This document shows positions 20,749 to 33,313 of a DNA stretch of 64,000 nucleotides, in pieces. The notes below the pieces were generated by a model, which was not told the DNA's origin, searched no databases, and worked only from the letters and a program-made list of their open reading frames with translations. This stretch comes from Entoloma clypeatum (taxonomy: Eukaryota > Basidiomycota > Agaricomycetes > Agaricales > Entolomataceae). The stretch's first letter is position 1, and each line of letters starts with the position of its first letter. The position numbers and the translations under genes were made by a program. The DNA lies in the NCBI GenBank assembly GCA_963565915.1, contig OY751487.1:2852001-2916000 (forward strand), given 5' to 3'.

Positions 20749-23700
20749 TTAAGCCAACGGGTCAAAATCCCCCCAGTCATCTTTTGATGGTTTCTTTGAG
20801 GTTTCCCATGTTTGTGGAGGCTTTGATGGTGCAAGTAGAGTCCCCAAGGCTGGTGGATGGGTTACAAGCGGGAGGAAACGCGGAGCCCGGGGAATTGAGA
20901 TGTTTCCTGGCAGGGCAGAGAGTCCAGGGTCCAACTGTAGGGTAGTCAACGGCAGTGAGATATGGTAATTGGGCTGTTGTGCTAGAGTAGCAGGTAAAGG
21001 CAATGGCTGCGGCGAGTTTCGGTTGAATTGAGAAGAATTGAATGTAGAAGGCGAGTCCTTCAGCGATGAAGGTCGTCCTTGAGTTGCGTTGGAACGTGAA
21101 GGAGTCGGCAAACTTGGTGGAGGCTGAATGTTTGCCGACTAAAGAAAGGGTCGGACGTATCAGTATACCCAGATGACAGAACAAGAGGTGTACTGTACGC
21201 ACATCATCGTCGTTGAAAATGCTACCCCAGACGTCGTCATTCCCTGAAGTCGTGGTATGCGGTTGGGGTAGAGTGCCATTCGCTCTCCCTACAAGGCTTA
21301 CAAAATCGCTGTCGTAGCTCGTGGGGCCAGATGCACCAGAGGCCGCGGTCGCTGAACGATCCTCAATGCGCTGAGAGTCCCGAAGAAACTGATCATGTTC
21401 CTTTTCAACGCGGTTGGCTAACCTCTTGATGACGCTCATGAAACGCTGAAACTGTTCTACGTTAAGTACTGCATAGCGAGATCAGCTTGAGCATCTCGAA
21501 AGAATGTCTGAACCTACATGGTCCGATAGACATTGACCAGAGCTGAGGGAGAACAAGTGTGGCGACTGCCTCCCGATCAACTTTGAACCCCATTACTTCT
21601 TGCACAGACAAGGTAGCCATCTATAATGGTTGAGGAAACAGGCTTATTGTCAGGTCGCTTCATTCTCACCATGACTGCTGGCTCTTTTGTCCGTATTTTC
21701 GAGAGCAAAGGCACAAGTTTTTGTGTCAAAGTTGACTTTGTCTCGCAATCAGCATTCAGAGATGGGATGAAGATGGGAGAAGGACCAACCTGATCGAGGG
21801 TCTTTACCATGCTAAGGAAAGTGACGAGCGTTGCGACTTTCACTGTCAATACCCGGGTCTTCGCGAAGACATACTGTCACCTGACATTAAAGACATCGAA
21901 TGGAAACAGTCCTCCGAAAAACTTACAGCTACACGAGGAAAAAGGACTCCTTGCACTTCCGCATAGTCAATACTCTCGCACAACTCCGGTATGACCTTCA
22001 GGGCACATTCCTGCACCTTGAGAAAATGAACAAGACTATGAGGGAAATGTAAAAAAAAATATTACAACTGCATGTTCGGATTCAAGAGCGTTGTATACCA
22101 AAGGCAAGACGTCTATTTATCCATCATTTGAGACGGATGTGAATGAGATAAATGCCGAGATAGACTCACGCTCCTTGAATACATTCTTATCTGTCTTGTT
22201 CTGGAGCATTTCAATATTGCCCAACAAAGTAAGCATGTTCTGAGGGGGGTCTTTAATACTGAAGAGTGGCTTCAAGCTAGGAAGCACTGTAGCAGCAAAT
22301 TGTGCGGGAGAAAGGGCGTTCGAGATGGCAAAAACATTGGGTAAGATGTATGGCAGAAGATGCGCATCTTTCATCTATAGTAAAACATCATTAATCATAC
22401 ATGTCGTGAAAACCAATGTCCTCACTTCTTCAACAAGAGATGGCAAGATCTTCCGTATTCGAAGACCATCGGAAAATTTGTCAAGAACGGTGATCAACCC
22501 CTTCATAAAAGATATTTTCTCCTCCTTTGTCTTGGAGGTAAAATTCGATCGGTCCAAAAAATTAAGCGTTGATATTGGAAGCGACGAGAAAAAGGATTGA
22601 GATGGAAGAGTCCCAGGCGTGGGCCTATTGTCGGCGTGCCGCGTGATCAGAGAGCGAAGGAGATCTAGCAGATTGTCGAGTCATGGGATGGCCAGGTTCC
22701 ATGGAGAAGAGAACTTTACTTTGAAGGTCTTTATCTAACCCTTCTATACCGGGTACAGACTTCCCGGCAATTTCTCGCAAACCACCAAGGCTGCCATGTG
22801 TTCGGAAAGGCGTTACTCCCTTGCAATGAACGGCATAAATTACACATCCAAGAGAGTACATGTCTGAAGCAGTCAATAGAAGTTCGTCTAGCGCGTATTC
22901 GGGGGCTGTTGTAAAGGGTTCAGAACAGCCTGCCGAACTCCTTGGATTCACGCACCCATGTAATCGAAAGGACGTTGTATATAGCCTGGGACACGCCCGT
23001 CAAAAGTGGGAAACTCCCATCGCGAAGGTGCCCCATCAGGTCCAAGTAAAGGAATCGTTAGACCGAGACCAGATATTTTCCAGTCACCCTAAAATAGTCA
23101 AACTTCGATACTTTCAGGTGTGTAGAAACACTGACAGCACCATTTATGACAATGCTTCCAGGGTTCAGATTTGAATGTATTAATTGTGCAGAGGAGTGAA
23201 GGAACGAAAGTCCCTTGCAGATTTGGAGTATGCCCTTCTGGACCTATCGCGGCAATCATTATTAGTTACCTGTGCGAAAACTCCCTTTCAACGCACGAAC
23301 TTCAATCTCATCAAGTTCTACGAGCGGGTGTCTTCCGGCTCCGGTTATAGATAATTCAAGAGAAGACAGTATGGGTTCAGTCACAAAAGTCAGCTCGTTC
23401 CGAGTTTCTTCCAGTGGTTCCACCATTTCTTGGAAGCCGATAAGGGAAAGCTTGTGACTTTAAGCTTGTGAAGGGAATATTCACCTAGTATGGATGGATG
23501 GCGAAGTCTGCCTAGCGCAGAAGCCTACCATCAATGTTTTTTTTTGTCAACGATCAACACGGCACCGGAGGAAGAAGAGACCACCTCTGCCCTCAAAACT
23601 TCCAGTATCCTATCCCTAGCAGAGGCATTCAATCTCTCCATATCTGTTCCCCTCTTGTCGAAGCTCCAGACGGACACGCGTTTACTTGTAACCTTGTGAG

Positions 23701-23875
23701 AAGCTGGCTGCACTTTCCACAACCCGACATTTAAGGACGGTATGAATGGTGTTGGAGCGTTCAATGATGAGACCGCGCTTCCCGGTGTTGCTGGCCTGCT
23801 GAAAGACAGATTCCCGACGTTGTAAGATTGAGAAATTGCCGTACGGGCGAAAAAGGATGTCGCAGCGGCCAACAT
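20749..23875 (-). CDS. SCY1-like pseudokinase (SCYL2 type), clathrin traffic
   Basis: The product begins MLAAATSFFARTAISQSYNVG; an in-frame Met lies 7 codons upstream. The kinase-like domain keeps the general fold but not the catalytic residues. The usual HRD is replaced by HSNLNPGSIVING (about 23165-23200) and the DFG position reads GLG in DWKISGLGL. These features mark SCY1-family pseudokinases, which act at Golgi and endosome membranes. The APEY motif and MYSLGCVIYAVH follow. HEAT-like helices come next (DAHLLPYILPNVFAISNALS, then LLGNIEMLQNKTDKNVFKE). The tail is low-complexity and ends DWGDFDPLA, resembling adaptor-binding DPF/DPL motifs. Several short introns are needed. It converges on HRQ1 and diverges from HIBADH. 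Confidence 0.87.
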
Positions 23876-23981
23876 GGATATAGTTGAAGCAATCAATCAG
23901 TCCACGTGATACATTGCGAAAGTCATGTGATGCAGAGGCGTGACTGTAACATCAAAAGTACAAGTTATGTAGTTGATCACG
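23876..23981. promoter_or_regulatory. Shared divergent promoter of the SCY1-like gene and HIBADH
   Basis: Only about 106 bp separate the two start codons on opposite strands, so both promoters and 5' UTRs must share or overlap this segment. If the upstream Met of the SCY1-like protein is used, the gap shrinks to 85 bp. I see no clear TATA box. Confidence 0.6.
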
Positions 23982-25204
23982 ATGAGACGTTCGCTTCGTT
24001 GTTTGAAAGCTCTTGAACGCCTCTGCGCTCGGCCTCACAGCACCAGCTTCATTGGCCTCGGCCGCATGGGACAAGAGATGGCTTATAACCTCTTCTCGAG
24101 GCAGTACGCAGAAGACAATCAGGCCCATTTTGTCGTCTGCGATGCTATTCTGGATAGTGCTCTGTCTTTCAGCGAGAATTTTCTGAACCACTTTCCTGAA
24201 GCGAAAATTACGGTAGCCACCACCCCCGAGGAGTGAGTGTGAGCGCTTTCGGGGAAAGTATCGCATTAAAGGTTCTCCCGACGACGCACAGAGCAGTGTT
24301 GGCCTCGCAGACAGTCATCACCATGTTGCCGTCTTCTCCAGAAGTCCGAGCTGTCTACTCCGACGGGCTTCTCCCGACTCTTCGAAGGCTGCCCAAGGAA
24401 CAGCTACAAAGAACTCTCTGCATCGATTCAACGACTTTGGATGTCGGTGTGGCGAGGGAGGTTGCTGCTGAAGTTTCCGCAACAGGCGCTGAAATGGTCG
24501 ATGCCCCAGTGTCGGGGGGTGAGTATTGCTTCCGTTAAGTACTCGCTTACTAAACCTCCTTATAGGTGTCGCTGGAGCTAAGGCCAGTACTCTCTCATTT
24601 CTGGTGGGTGGTCCAGAGGTGTCATTCAAACGTTCGGAAAGCATCCTTTCGTTGATGGGGCAACGGATCATTTACTGCGGTCCTTCGGGGTCGGGCCTAG
24701 CAGCAAAGATTTGCAACAATGTGAGCACAGACAAGCCTTTAGTTTGGCAATTGCACACAAACACTGGATAGCTTGTACTTGGTGTCCAACAAATCGTCGT
24801 TGGTGAGGCAATGCTCTTGGGTCAGCGGTTGGGTTTGGCACCGTCGATCTTGGCTGGCGTGATCAACAGCAGCACAGGAGGCTGCTGGGCTTCGTCCGTG
24901 AATAATCCCGTACCTTCTGCTCTTGCAGGAAAATCGCCACCCTGTGAGCGGGACTATGAAGGCGGTTTTGCGACAGCATTGATGCTCAAGGTGTGTGCTT
25001 TCCTACTGATTGATTTGGGAGAGATTTCAACTTGTCTGGCAGGACATGGGTCTTGCCACGCAAGTTGGAAAACAAGTCGGAAGTCCTCTTCCCCTTGGCG
25101 ATGCAGCGGAGAAGATTTACGATCGGATGATTAGAGAAGAGCCGGCATTATCACGCAAAGACTTCTCATCCGTTTACCGGTTCTTAGAAAATGGGAAATT
25201 TTGA
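23982..25204 (+). CDS. 3-hydroxyisobutyrate dehydrogenase, mitochondrial
   Basis: This enzyme oxidises 3-hydroxyisobutyrate to methylmalonate semialdehyde with NAD+ in valine breakdown. The N-terminus MRRSLRCLKALERLCARPH is arginine-rich without acidic residues until position 12, consistent with a mitochondrial presequence. The Rossmann motif FIGLGRMGQEMAYNL follows. Exon 2 has TVITMLPSSPEV and the substrate-binding DAPVSGG, interrupted by an intron and resuming GVAGAKASTLSFLVGG. The catalytic lysine region is GSGLAAKICNN near 24700. Later exons carry GEAMLLGQRLGL, STGGCWASSVNNPVP, ERDYEGGFATALMLKD and PLPLGDAAEKIYDRM. The ATG at 23982 is chosen because it starts the presequence. Confidence 0.92.
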
Positions 25205-25346
25205 AGGGATGCATATACATTAACTTTGTAAAGCAAAAACAAAGAAGATTCATATTACATAATACATTAGGTTTAAGCAAGTTGGTTACGACTGGTGGCC
25301 CATCCTGCCTCCCTACCCTCATCTGATTCTCCCTTCCTCCAGCGTT
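25205..25346. other. Short spacer HIBADH to epimerase-like gene
   Basis: This 142-bp spacer between two genes on the same strand presumably holds the HIBADH terminator and the next promoter. Confidence 0.5.
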
Positions 25347-27129
25347 ATGCCAGACGATTCCAGAAAGCCGAATGCCATCATATTCGGTACGCCCTACCAT
25401 TTTACTCCATTCGCAGATCGTCATTTGTGCACCTTAGGCGGTCTCAACACCTGCTCCAGAGCACTAGCGGCATTCCTCGTCCCTGTCGATGGTGAACCTT
25501 TAGTCTCAGTATGTGCTATCACTTTCGACGCTCAGATCAACCGATCCAAACATACCCAGCATCTTAGAATAGTGGATAAATTTTCTGTGGTTCCAGCGAC
25601 AACGTCTGTTCTCCTGCCTCTGTCACAGTCATAGGAACGTGATACATTTGTCTGTTCAGCTACATCGGTGCCGAGTTTCCCAAAATCTTGGAGAAACCCC
25701 AAGTGGAGTATAAACAGGCCAATTTGACAGTCCAGGGTACATCATCAACTCTCTTCGACGGATTGCCTTCTCACCACACGTTCATCAGCCATTGTTTCGT
25801 CCTCGTTCGAACCCCCAGAAGGGCAGGCGCCGTACGACTATGTTTTTGATTTCACAGGAGAGATCAGGCATGACCGGACAGAATTGGTGTGTCCAGTTCT
25901 CTCGCGTTTCGCCGTTATTGAAGCAAACTTATAGATCCAAATAAACACCACGTGTAAAGTCGCAAGATTCATTGGCCTAGAAGCTGCAAACCGGAAGGTC
26001 AAGGCCTATGTTCGAGTGCAACAACCTTTTTACGACACTTCGACTGCAAAAGGATCTCACAGCGAGAAAGAGGATATACACCCTCTGGAAACCGTAGGTA
26101 TTTGGTGGCATGAAACACTACGGATGCTGACAGCAATCCCCGAGTAAGTTCAAAATCCTCTTACCCTGGAAACGATGGCCTAATTTGACACCTACAGCCT
26201 CAACCTAGTAATCTTGCGAATTGGCTTTGTGTACGGTCCTTACACCAACTTCGGTGTTGGTATGATCCGATACTTCCCTGTAGAGATTGAAAGTTTACAC
26301 TCAGAACAGTTGCTTCGGCTATAACAGTGGGATCGGTTTACGGTTATCTTAAAAAGCCTCTGAAATCTTTGTATGTTTTTACTCATGACATCTAGAACAT
26401 TTGCACTCACCTCATTCGGCCCAGATGGTCACCAGGCAAGAATCCCAACAACACTGTTCATGTAGATGATGTTGCAGGTGCATCCTGGGCTTGTGCGGAA
26501 TGGATGGCTCCTCTAGGACGTGAGGTTGCAAACTCACGCGCTGGAGAGGATATTTTCTTCCACAACGATGGGAAGAAGGCGAAGGAGGTGCAAGGAATGC
26601 CATCTAATGATCAGAACCTTGTCGCTCCTCTCTTCAACTTGGTAACACGCTTATTCTTCCGTATGTGGCTACTAAAAACCTCTGCCTTCGACAGGTTGAC
26701 GATTCACAGACCACGCATCTTAGTATGGGAAAGACGATAAGTTCTTTTTTCGGGACAACGCTCGAGTTTTTGTCGTTCGTCGAAACCGCCATTATGAAAG
26801 CGAGTGGAACGCATCTGGTTATGACTCTGATCTAACGACCTCTCACTTTGACTTTCTAGGTGATGGACGATAACTTGGAGGATATAAATGAGCACCACGT
26901 CGGAGGCTGGACAGAAATGGTCGAAAAGTCGAATCCACCCATTCCTAATACACCTCTTTCAGCTTATATGGACAAATTTCAATTGTCGAAGCACGTCATC
27001 GCGTTCGACAATGCAAAGATAAAAAGAACCGTTGGATACAAGCTGACACGGCCGCACTTCGATCATGATACGATCAAGGAGGTGGTTGACAAGTGGCGGG
27101 AAGAAGGGAGTTGGCCAATTCTTGACTAG
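25347..27129 (+). CDS. NAD(P)-binding epimerase/dehydratase-like protein
   Basis: This is a Rossmann-fold protein of the extended SDR type. The start MPDDSRKPNAIIFG is split by an intron (from about 25386) and resumes GGLNTCSRALAAFLVP, giving a glycine-rich nucleotide-binding loop. Later exons include YDYVFDFTGEIRHD, FIGLEAANRKVKAYVRVQQPFY, IWWHETLRML, NLVILRIGFVYGPYTNFGV and VHVDDVAGASWACAEWM, which match the epimerase pattern of a late active-site helix and a substrate-binding loop. The C-terminus is specific to a fungal subgroup and ends EEGSWPILD. The classical YxxxK is not obvious (YVRVQ...WWHE instead), so catalysis is uncertain. At least six short introns are needed. The substrate is unknown. 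Confidence 0.8.
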
Positions 27130-27815
27130 TTTTGTTTTGCGACTTGTTCCATTGTTAAATGATACCCTCTCGTCATCCTTATCTATACTCAATGATTATA
27201 ATACAACGTTATCCACCATTGACGATCCTTTTTCCCTGCAACTTAAATCTTGTACTATATAATAATATATCGGTTTAGTCTGCAGTTACGGTCCGTTGTC
27301 TCTTGAAACATCCATGCAGATTTCTAACTGCCATTAGCTATGGTGCAACACCACCTATTTTGTGCAAACATTATAGCATCCCTATTTTTCAATATTATCT
27401 GGTATTAGTAAATCACTTCCTTTATTTTTTTATTGGATCAAAATTGACCGAGTTATATTTTTTTTGATGATTGGCAGCATGCCTAACTAAATAAGGAAGG
27501 TACATACTATATTTGGTATATTACTTAGCTGAATAAACATCTAAGTTGACCCCTTCTGAGGCTCAAAAAGCCTCATTTTGCTTCAGGAGACAAATTACTT
27601 GGATTGAAAATACTGGGGCCCTCAAAAAACCACTCAAGGTAGCATATAGTTGGTAGGTTGCTGACCAGATTGGTGTGTGCATAAAGTAGGCAGTGACTAG
27701 GTGTGTTACACCATACTCACGATAGTTACTTACAAGTTACAACCCAGTGGGAACTGGCTGTTTGCTTTTCACCCTCCCTTACAAACACTATCAATTCTAG
27801 CATTATCATGTGGTG
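27130..27815. other. Intergenic DNA between the gene island and Copia A2
   Basis: This is AT-rich sequence with no frame or repeat that I recognise. It ends with the pentamer tggtg (27811-27815), the left target duplication of Copia A2. Confidence 0.6.
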
Positions 27816-28126
27816 TGTTGAAACTTTTCCATCATGTAGATTAGATTAGATTAGATTATATCACATGACCTTAGACATCTTCGATTACATACTTATTTGG
27901 TTGGTACAAACAGTAGTACGGTATATAAGACCAGGAAACTGTCAATATCAATAAGTTGTCTCTTGACTCTTAACCAGCTCCATCGCTCTTACCAGCCTCA
28001 ACCGCTCTCACCAGACTCACCCACCCAAACCATGTAAGTGGCTAGAACGGTTAAAGTAGAGTACTTGCACACTGTAGCTGTGTTGCTCAGTACGCCTGTG
28101 GCTAGCGCCCAGGTGGAACTTCAACA
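27816..28126 (+). repeat. Copia A2 5' LTR
   Basis: Its 311 bp begin tgttgaaac and end cttcaaca. It contains four tandem agatt units and a TATA-like tatataaga about 100 bp in. It differs from the 3' LTR at three positions. Confidence 0.96.
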
Positions 28127-28139
28127 GGTTATGGGCCCC
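28127..28139 (+). other. Copia A2 primer-binding site, initiator tRNA half-molecule type
   Basis: Immediately after the 5' LTR the sequence reads GGTTATGGGCCCC. Its first 12 bases are complementary to the anticodon-loop segment GGGCCCATAACC of eukaryotic initiator methionine tRNA. Drosophila copia primes this way, from an internal tRNA fragment rather than the tRNA 3' end. Copia B has nearly the same sequence at 38812. Confidence 0.75.
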
Positions 28140-28483
28140 GGATAGCAGAGGGACTTGGGAACACTGGCAACAGCAAGTACCTGCCCACTCTACCCTGGTT
28201 GGCAAAGAACTGATCGAAAGATCTAGGTTCTGAGTCTTACTTCTTCACACATGAACCTGGGAAATGTCATTACGACAAGTACCTGTCATGAAGCATCCCT
28301 AAGGGGATTGACTTAGTACACATCATGTGGAAACATTGATCGTACCTCATACACTTCTGACAAAAAGGGTTTTTCCCACAACCGCTATTCCTGAAGGGAA
28401 TATGTTATGAGGAATCATTTATTTGTTTTCTCTAAAATCAAGAACATCACTGATTGGGAGAACTCCTTTTAGATTCATTAAAA

Positions 28484-29388
28484 ATGTCTACCTCTCGCTC
28501 CGCACTTGACTCCATCACCGTCTTTGACGGTATTGACTACCAAAGCTGGGCTGAGAAAATGAAATCCTACCTCCTCCATCAAGGAGTCAGGCGCCTCGTA
28601 TCCAGCAACATTGAGCGCCCCGACATCGCGGACTTCACGGTCACGGTCTCCACCCCTGCCTCTGCCACCTCGACGTCTGCAACTCAACCTCCGGTGATCA
28701 CCACTACCGTTGACCAACCCGCCTTCCACAAAGAAAGGAAGACCTGGATCAGGGACGATGACATGGCCCTCGGTTCCATCCGCCTCAAGGTCTCCAAAGC
28801 CATCAGGAGACACATCAAAGACGCCAAGACCTCGAAGGAGGCCTGGACATCATTAAAGGACTCCTATTCAAAGGTCTCCCCCGCCACCATATTTGGCGAC
28901 TTCAAAGCCGCTGCCTCCTTCAAGCTGTCAGGTCGCGACCCCATACCGGAAATCGAGTGCCTAGGATCACTCTTCGCTTGCCTCAGCGACTTGAAATTCG
29001 TCGTGCCTGACCTGATGCAGGCTATGATCCTGGCAAGTGCCATTCCTGATGCTTGGTCGTCCCTCTCCACCGCCCTCTTCCAGGTCTACGATGCCGACGA
29101 CTTCACATGGCAGGCCATCACCGACAGCATCGTGTCGGAATACAGGCGCAAGTATGCGATTGGGTCTACTCGGGCGTCCAACGAGCAGGCCCGGAAAATC
29201 TCCGGGACTAAGCGAAAGGGGCAAGACCCCAAATGGGAAAAGCAGACAGCGCCGAGTACCTCACGTACAACACTGACGAGCAGACTAACTCGACCGACCC
29301 AAGTACCGCTTCTGAAAAGAAGAAGGGAAAGGGACGCTGGCGCAACCAGAAGAAGCGCGCCAACAACGCAGAAAACGACTCCGACTAA
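28484..29388 (+). pseudogene. gag: Copia A2 gag (frameshifted)
   Basis: It starts MSTSRSALDSITVFDGIDYQ and shows the Copia gag pattern YQSWAEKMKSYLL, SKAIRRHIKDAKTSKEAW and FGDFKAAASFKLS. Around 29215-29240 the frame shifts by one base, because the alternative frame continues GKADSAEYLTYNTDEQ and then a basic stretch RWRNQKKRANNAENDSD. A TAA follows at 29386-29388, which may be the real gag end or a decayed Gln codon. No clear CCHC knuckle is present. Confidence 0.8.
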
Positions 29389-32300
29389 GCTGAGGAAATG
29401 GTTGAGTTTATTGCACCAGCCATTGAGCAAGCCCCTCGTCACCCTGCTCCTTGTCCCCTTCCTCCTCATCAACGTGCCCCTTGCCCTCTCCCTCCTCGTC
29501 ATGCACCTGCCTTCACCACTGTAATGGGCTGCGGGAAAACTACGAGTACCGCGCAGCCTGAGTCGGAGAAAATGCAGTCACTCCTGCAACGCATGAACCT
29601 GCCTCCTTCTCAGTACACCGGGCTTCCTTCTGGAAAGCCATCAGCGTGGAAAAAGAACGAGAAGGTGCGAAAGCTCGCCCGAGAAATAGGCGCACGACCC
29701 TCTGGGTCGAACCTTCGTATCTTGGATACCATCATCCCAGACATCGACGAAAGGCCGGCTAAACAGCGTCGCGTAGCCCCGTCAATAGAACAATCGCTGG
29801 AGATGATGGACATAGACCAAGAACGGATGGGGCCAGATGAATTTGTAGACGAGATTGAACTTGACGGTTCGTCAGAACATTTTCTCAAACCTTACCAATT
29901 GCGGAATGCTAATAATACCTCTCAACAGACGTATGATATATTAGCCAGTACCAGTACAGAGTGCGTAGATCACATTAGCAGTGATCTACATAAAAAATAC
30001 ATTAAACATTTCGCCTCTTGTACACATTGTAAGGAAAAAGAACGTGCACAATGGATATTAGATTCCGGTGCTTCTCTACACTTTACACATGAGTTCAAAG
30101 ACTTCACATACTATAGACCTCTCACGGTCAAGTGATTCGTTCAAACTGCTGCTAAAGGAAAGAAACTGGAAATACTCGGAGTTGGGGCCGTTCCAGTACG
30201 GCACACCCTAAATGGGGAAGTTAAAACCCATCTTCTCAGACCGGTATTCTACATTCCGGACATGGACACACACCTATTGTCCTTAGGTGTCTTTCTTAAC
30301 CATGGTTACAAAGTAGACGGGACTCGTGGAGAAATCAACATCTCCAAAGGGCTGAACAAAATCCAGTTTTCGCCCCACATCCTTGGACAAACCATTTACT
30401 GGTTAGACACTGAAATACGCTACGATCAGATCCATGCGATCTCGAGCAAAATTACTGTCAAAACATGGCACAAGCGTCTTGGTCACCCGAATGATCAAGC
30501 ACTTCGAAAGATTCCCACCAGTACCAAAGGGGTACCTGAGACACTAGTACGTGAGAAATCACAGGAAAGTTGTACAGGTTGCCTCAAAGGGAAAATGCCG
30601 AATCAATCATACTCCAATTCGATGACAAGAGCAACCAAAACCTTTGATCTTATCCATTCCGATCTTAAACAGATATCCACGGCATCTTACCATAAATACA
30701 AATATTTTTTCTTATGTTTCTGGACGACTTTTCATCCCACATCTGGGTCGTCTTGCTTAGAAAGAAGTCTGATGCCATCACGGCACTAAGACAATTTCTT
30801 GCAATGATCCAGAATCAGTTCGCTGCTACCCCTAAAAAGTGGTGAGTTGATGGAGGTGGAGAGTTCGACGAATACAAGGATGTACTTGCCGATCATGGAA
30901 TTCTGATCGACATCACGCTCCCATATCAGCATCAGCAGAATGGTAGAGCAGAAAGGATCAATCGAACTCTATGGGAAAAATCTCAGGCCTTGCGCTTCGA
31001 CGCGTGTTTACCACCTATGTGGTGGGAATTCTGTTTGGAACATGCAGCGTTCCTCTACAACAGAACCCCCATGCAGCGTCTCGAATGGAATACCCCTTAC
31101 TTCAGGGTGACTAATGAGATCCCCGACATGTCAAGTGTCAGAGTCTTTGGATGCCAGGCATATGTATATATCCCAAAAGAGAAACGGAAAAACTCCCTGG
31201 AATCCAGATCACGATTGATGATTTATCTCGGATCAAAACCAGGAGTCAAAGGATACCGTTTCATGGATCCTGAGACCAATACGATTTTCATGGGTGGGAA
31301 AGCGATCTTTGATGAGAGCAAGTACCCTAGATGCCACATCGACCCTTTGCCAGAAAACCATCCAGAAATGGAAAACCCAGAACCGGCTGATGAGTTTGAG
31401 GACCTCATCCCCGGAAATGATGACAATGACAGTCATAACGAAACACCTCACAACTCTGTTCCTACTGGACAGGATCACCCTGAATCAGATGATGATTTGC
31501 CGCGTAGCGAGCCTGATGACGAGCCACGAGTACCCACTCCGGAACCCGAACAAGTACCAGATCGACCGATCAGGGAACGACGAGTTCGGAGAATGCCAGG
31601 TAGCATCTATGGGGAAGACACCCCTGCTTCTGATCTTAAAAAAATGGATCGAAGACGTAGATTAGGCGGTCAATCGGCATGGATGAATGATCTCCTAATG
31701 GAGGCAATCTCTATCCAAGTGGGCATCATCGAAATGTCACACAAAGACATATACCCTCTTCCAAACAAAGAAGATTGGTATGCGGCAGAACGAAAAGAGC
31801 TAGACATGCTCAAAAGCCACGGGGTGATCACGGAGTTAGTACCCCTACCCACAGGGAGGAAAGCTCTAAAGAACAAATGGGTTTACAATGAAAAATCCGA
31901 CGGGCGTCTGAAAGCGCGCCTCGTCGCAAAAGGCTTCTCACAGGTAGAAGGGATCGACTTTGATCAGATCTTCTCACCAGTAGTGAGGTACGAGACTGTC
32001 CGGTTGATTCTGGCATTGACAGCCCTTGAAGGGTGGTTCATGACACTCTTGGACGTCTCATCAGCCTTCCTCTATGGAACACTCCGTGAGGTAATTTACA
32101 TGCGACAGCCTGAGGGTTACATAGTAAAAGGGAAAGAACACCTCGTGTACCGACTATACAAAGCCCTATACGAACTCAAGCAGGCTGCATTAGCCTGGTG
32201 GAGGGAACTCGATTCCTCCATGAAAAAGCTCGGCTTTGTCCGGCTTCACTCCGATGCGGGAGTTTTCATTCACACAAGTACCAAAGGGGAAACTGTAATC

Positions 32301-33257
32301 ACCGTCATTTATGTTGATGACTCTGCTTTTCTCGGCACAAACCGGGAATACACGCTAGAAAAGAAGAAGGCCTTCATGACAACATGGGAATGTAGGGACC
32401 TAGGCCACCTAGTCCCTGATGGGGAACCGAAAGAATTTCTCTCTATCCAAATAAGGCAATGTGGGAAGAGGATCTTCATTGATCAAGTACCCTACCTTGA
32501 GAAAATTCTCGCATGCATGGGGATGAGCGAATCTAATGCCACCCATACCCCACTCCTGACAGGCTACAAACCCATGAAGTCTGAAGATGAACCCAATGCG
32601 GAACTCAGATCCAAGTACCAATCCATCATCAGATCATTATTGTACTTAATGATCGGGACAAGACCCGACATTTGTTTCGCCGTGATCAAAATGTCCCAAT
32701 TCTCCGCAAACCCTACCAAACACCATTTAGAAGTGGCTAGGGATATTTGCAGGTATTTGAGGGCAACAAAAAATTATGTGATCATGTACGATGGTGATTC
32801 TGGGAAAGGGATCTACGCATTCACAGACTCCGATTGGGCGTCAGACAAAACCACCAGAAAATCCACCACTGGTTACTTCGTATCACTGGCATCTGGAGCA
32901 GTAACATAAACCATTGCCCTCTCTTCCACGGAAGCAGAATACATGGCGCTATCAGATTGCAGTCGCGCAGTGACATGGCTTAGAAGCATGCTTGCCGAAC
33001 TTGGGATGCAGATCGGATCAGTCCCGAACTATGGAGATAACAATGGCTCTGTCTTTATCGCATCCAACCCTGTAACTGAAAAGCGGTCCAAGCACATCGA
33101 CATGCGATTCCACTTCGTCAGAGAAAAAGTATCCGAAGGCATCATTACGGTCGAATTCATCGAAGGAGTGAATAACCCTGCAGACCTTTTAACTAAAAAT
33201 CTGGGGAAAGTCCTCTTTAGCAAGTTTATCCCGTACTTCGGATTACTTAAAAACTAG
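29389..33257 (+). pseudogene. pol: Copia A2 pol (protease, integrase, RT, RNase H), broken
   Basis: The protease motif WILDSGASLHFTHEF is at about 30052. A TGA (30133-30135) interrupts it. The GAG-pre-integrase zinc motif follows (WHKRLGHPND and CTGCLKGK). A frameshift lies near 30700, before LDDFSSHIWV, and a second TGA (30843-30845) stands where the family has WRSDGGGEF-like sequence. The frame then stays open for 639 codons through RT (YVDDSAF) to RNase H. Six codons (WVSSAQ in Copia A1) are deleted near 32908, creating TAA. The tail 32943-33257 ends FIPYFGLLKN. All parts are recognisable, but no full product is possible. Confidence 0.92.
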
Positions 33258-33313
33258 ACGAAAGAGTACCTACATGGGAAAAAGTAGAAATGTATTTAGA
33301 AGTATGTACTAAA

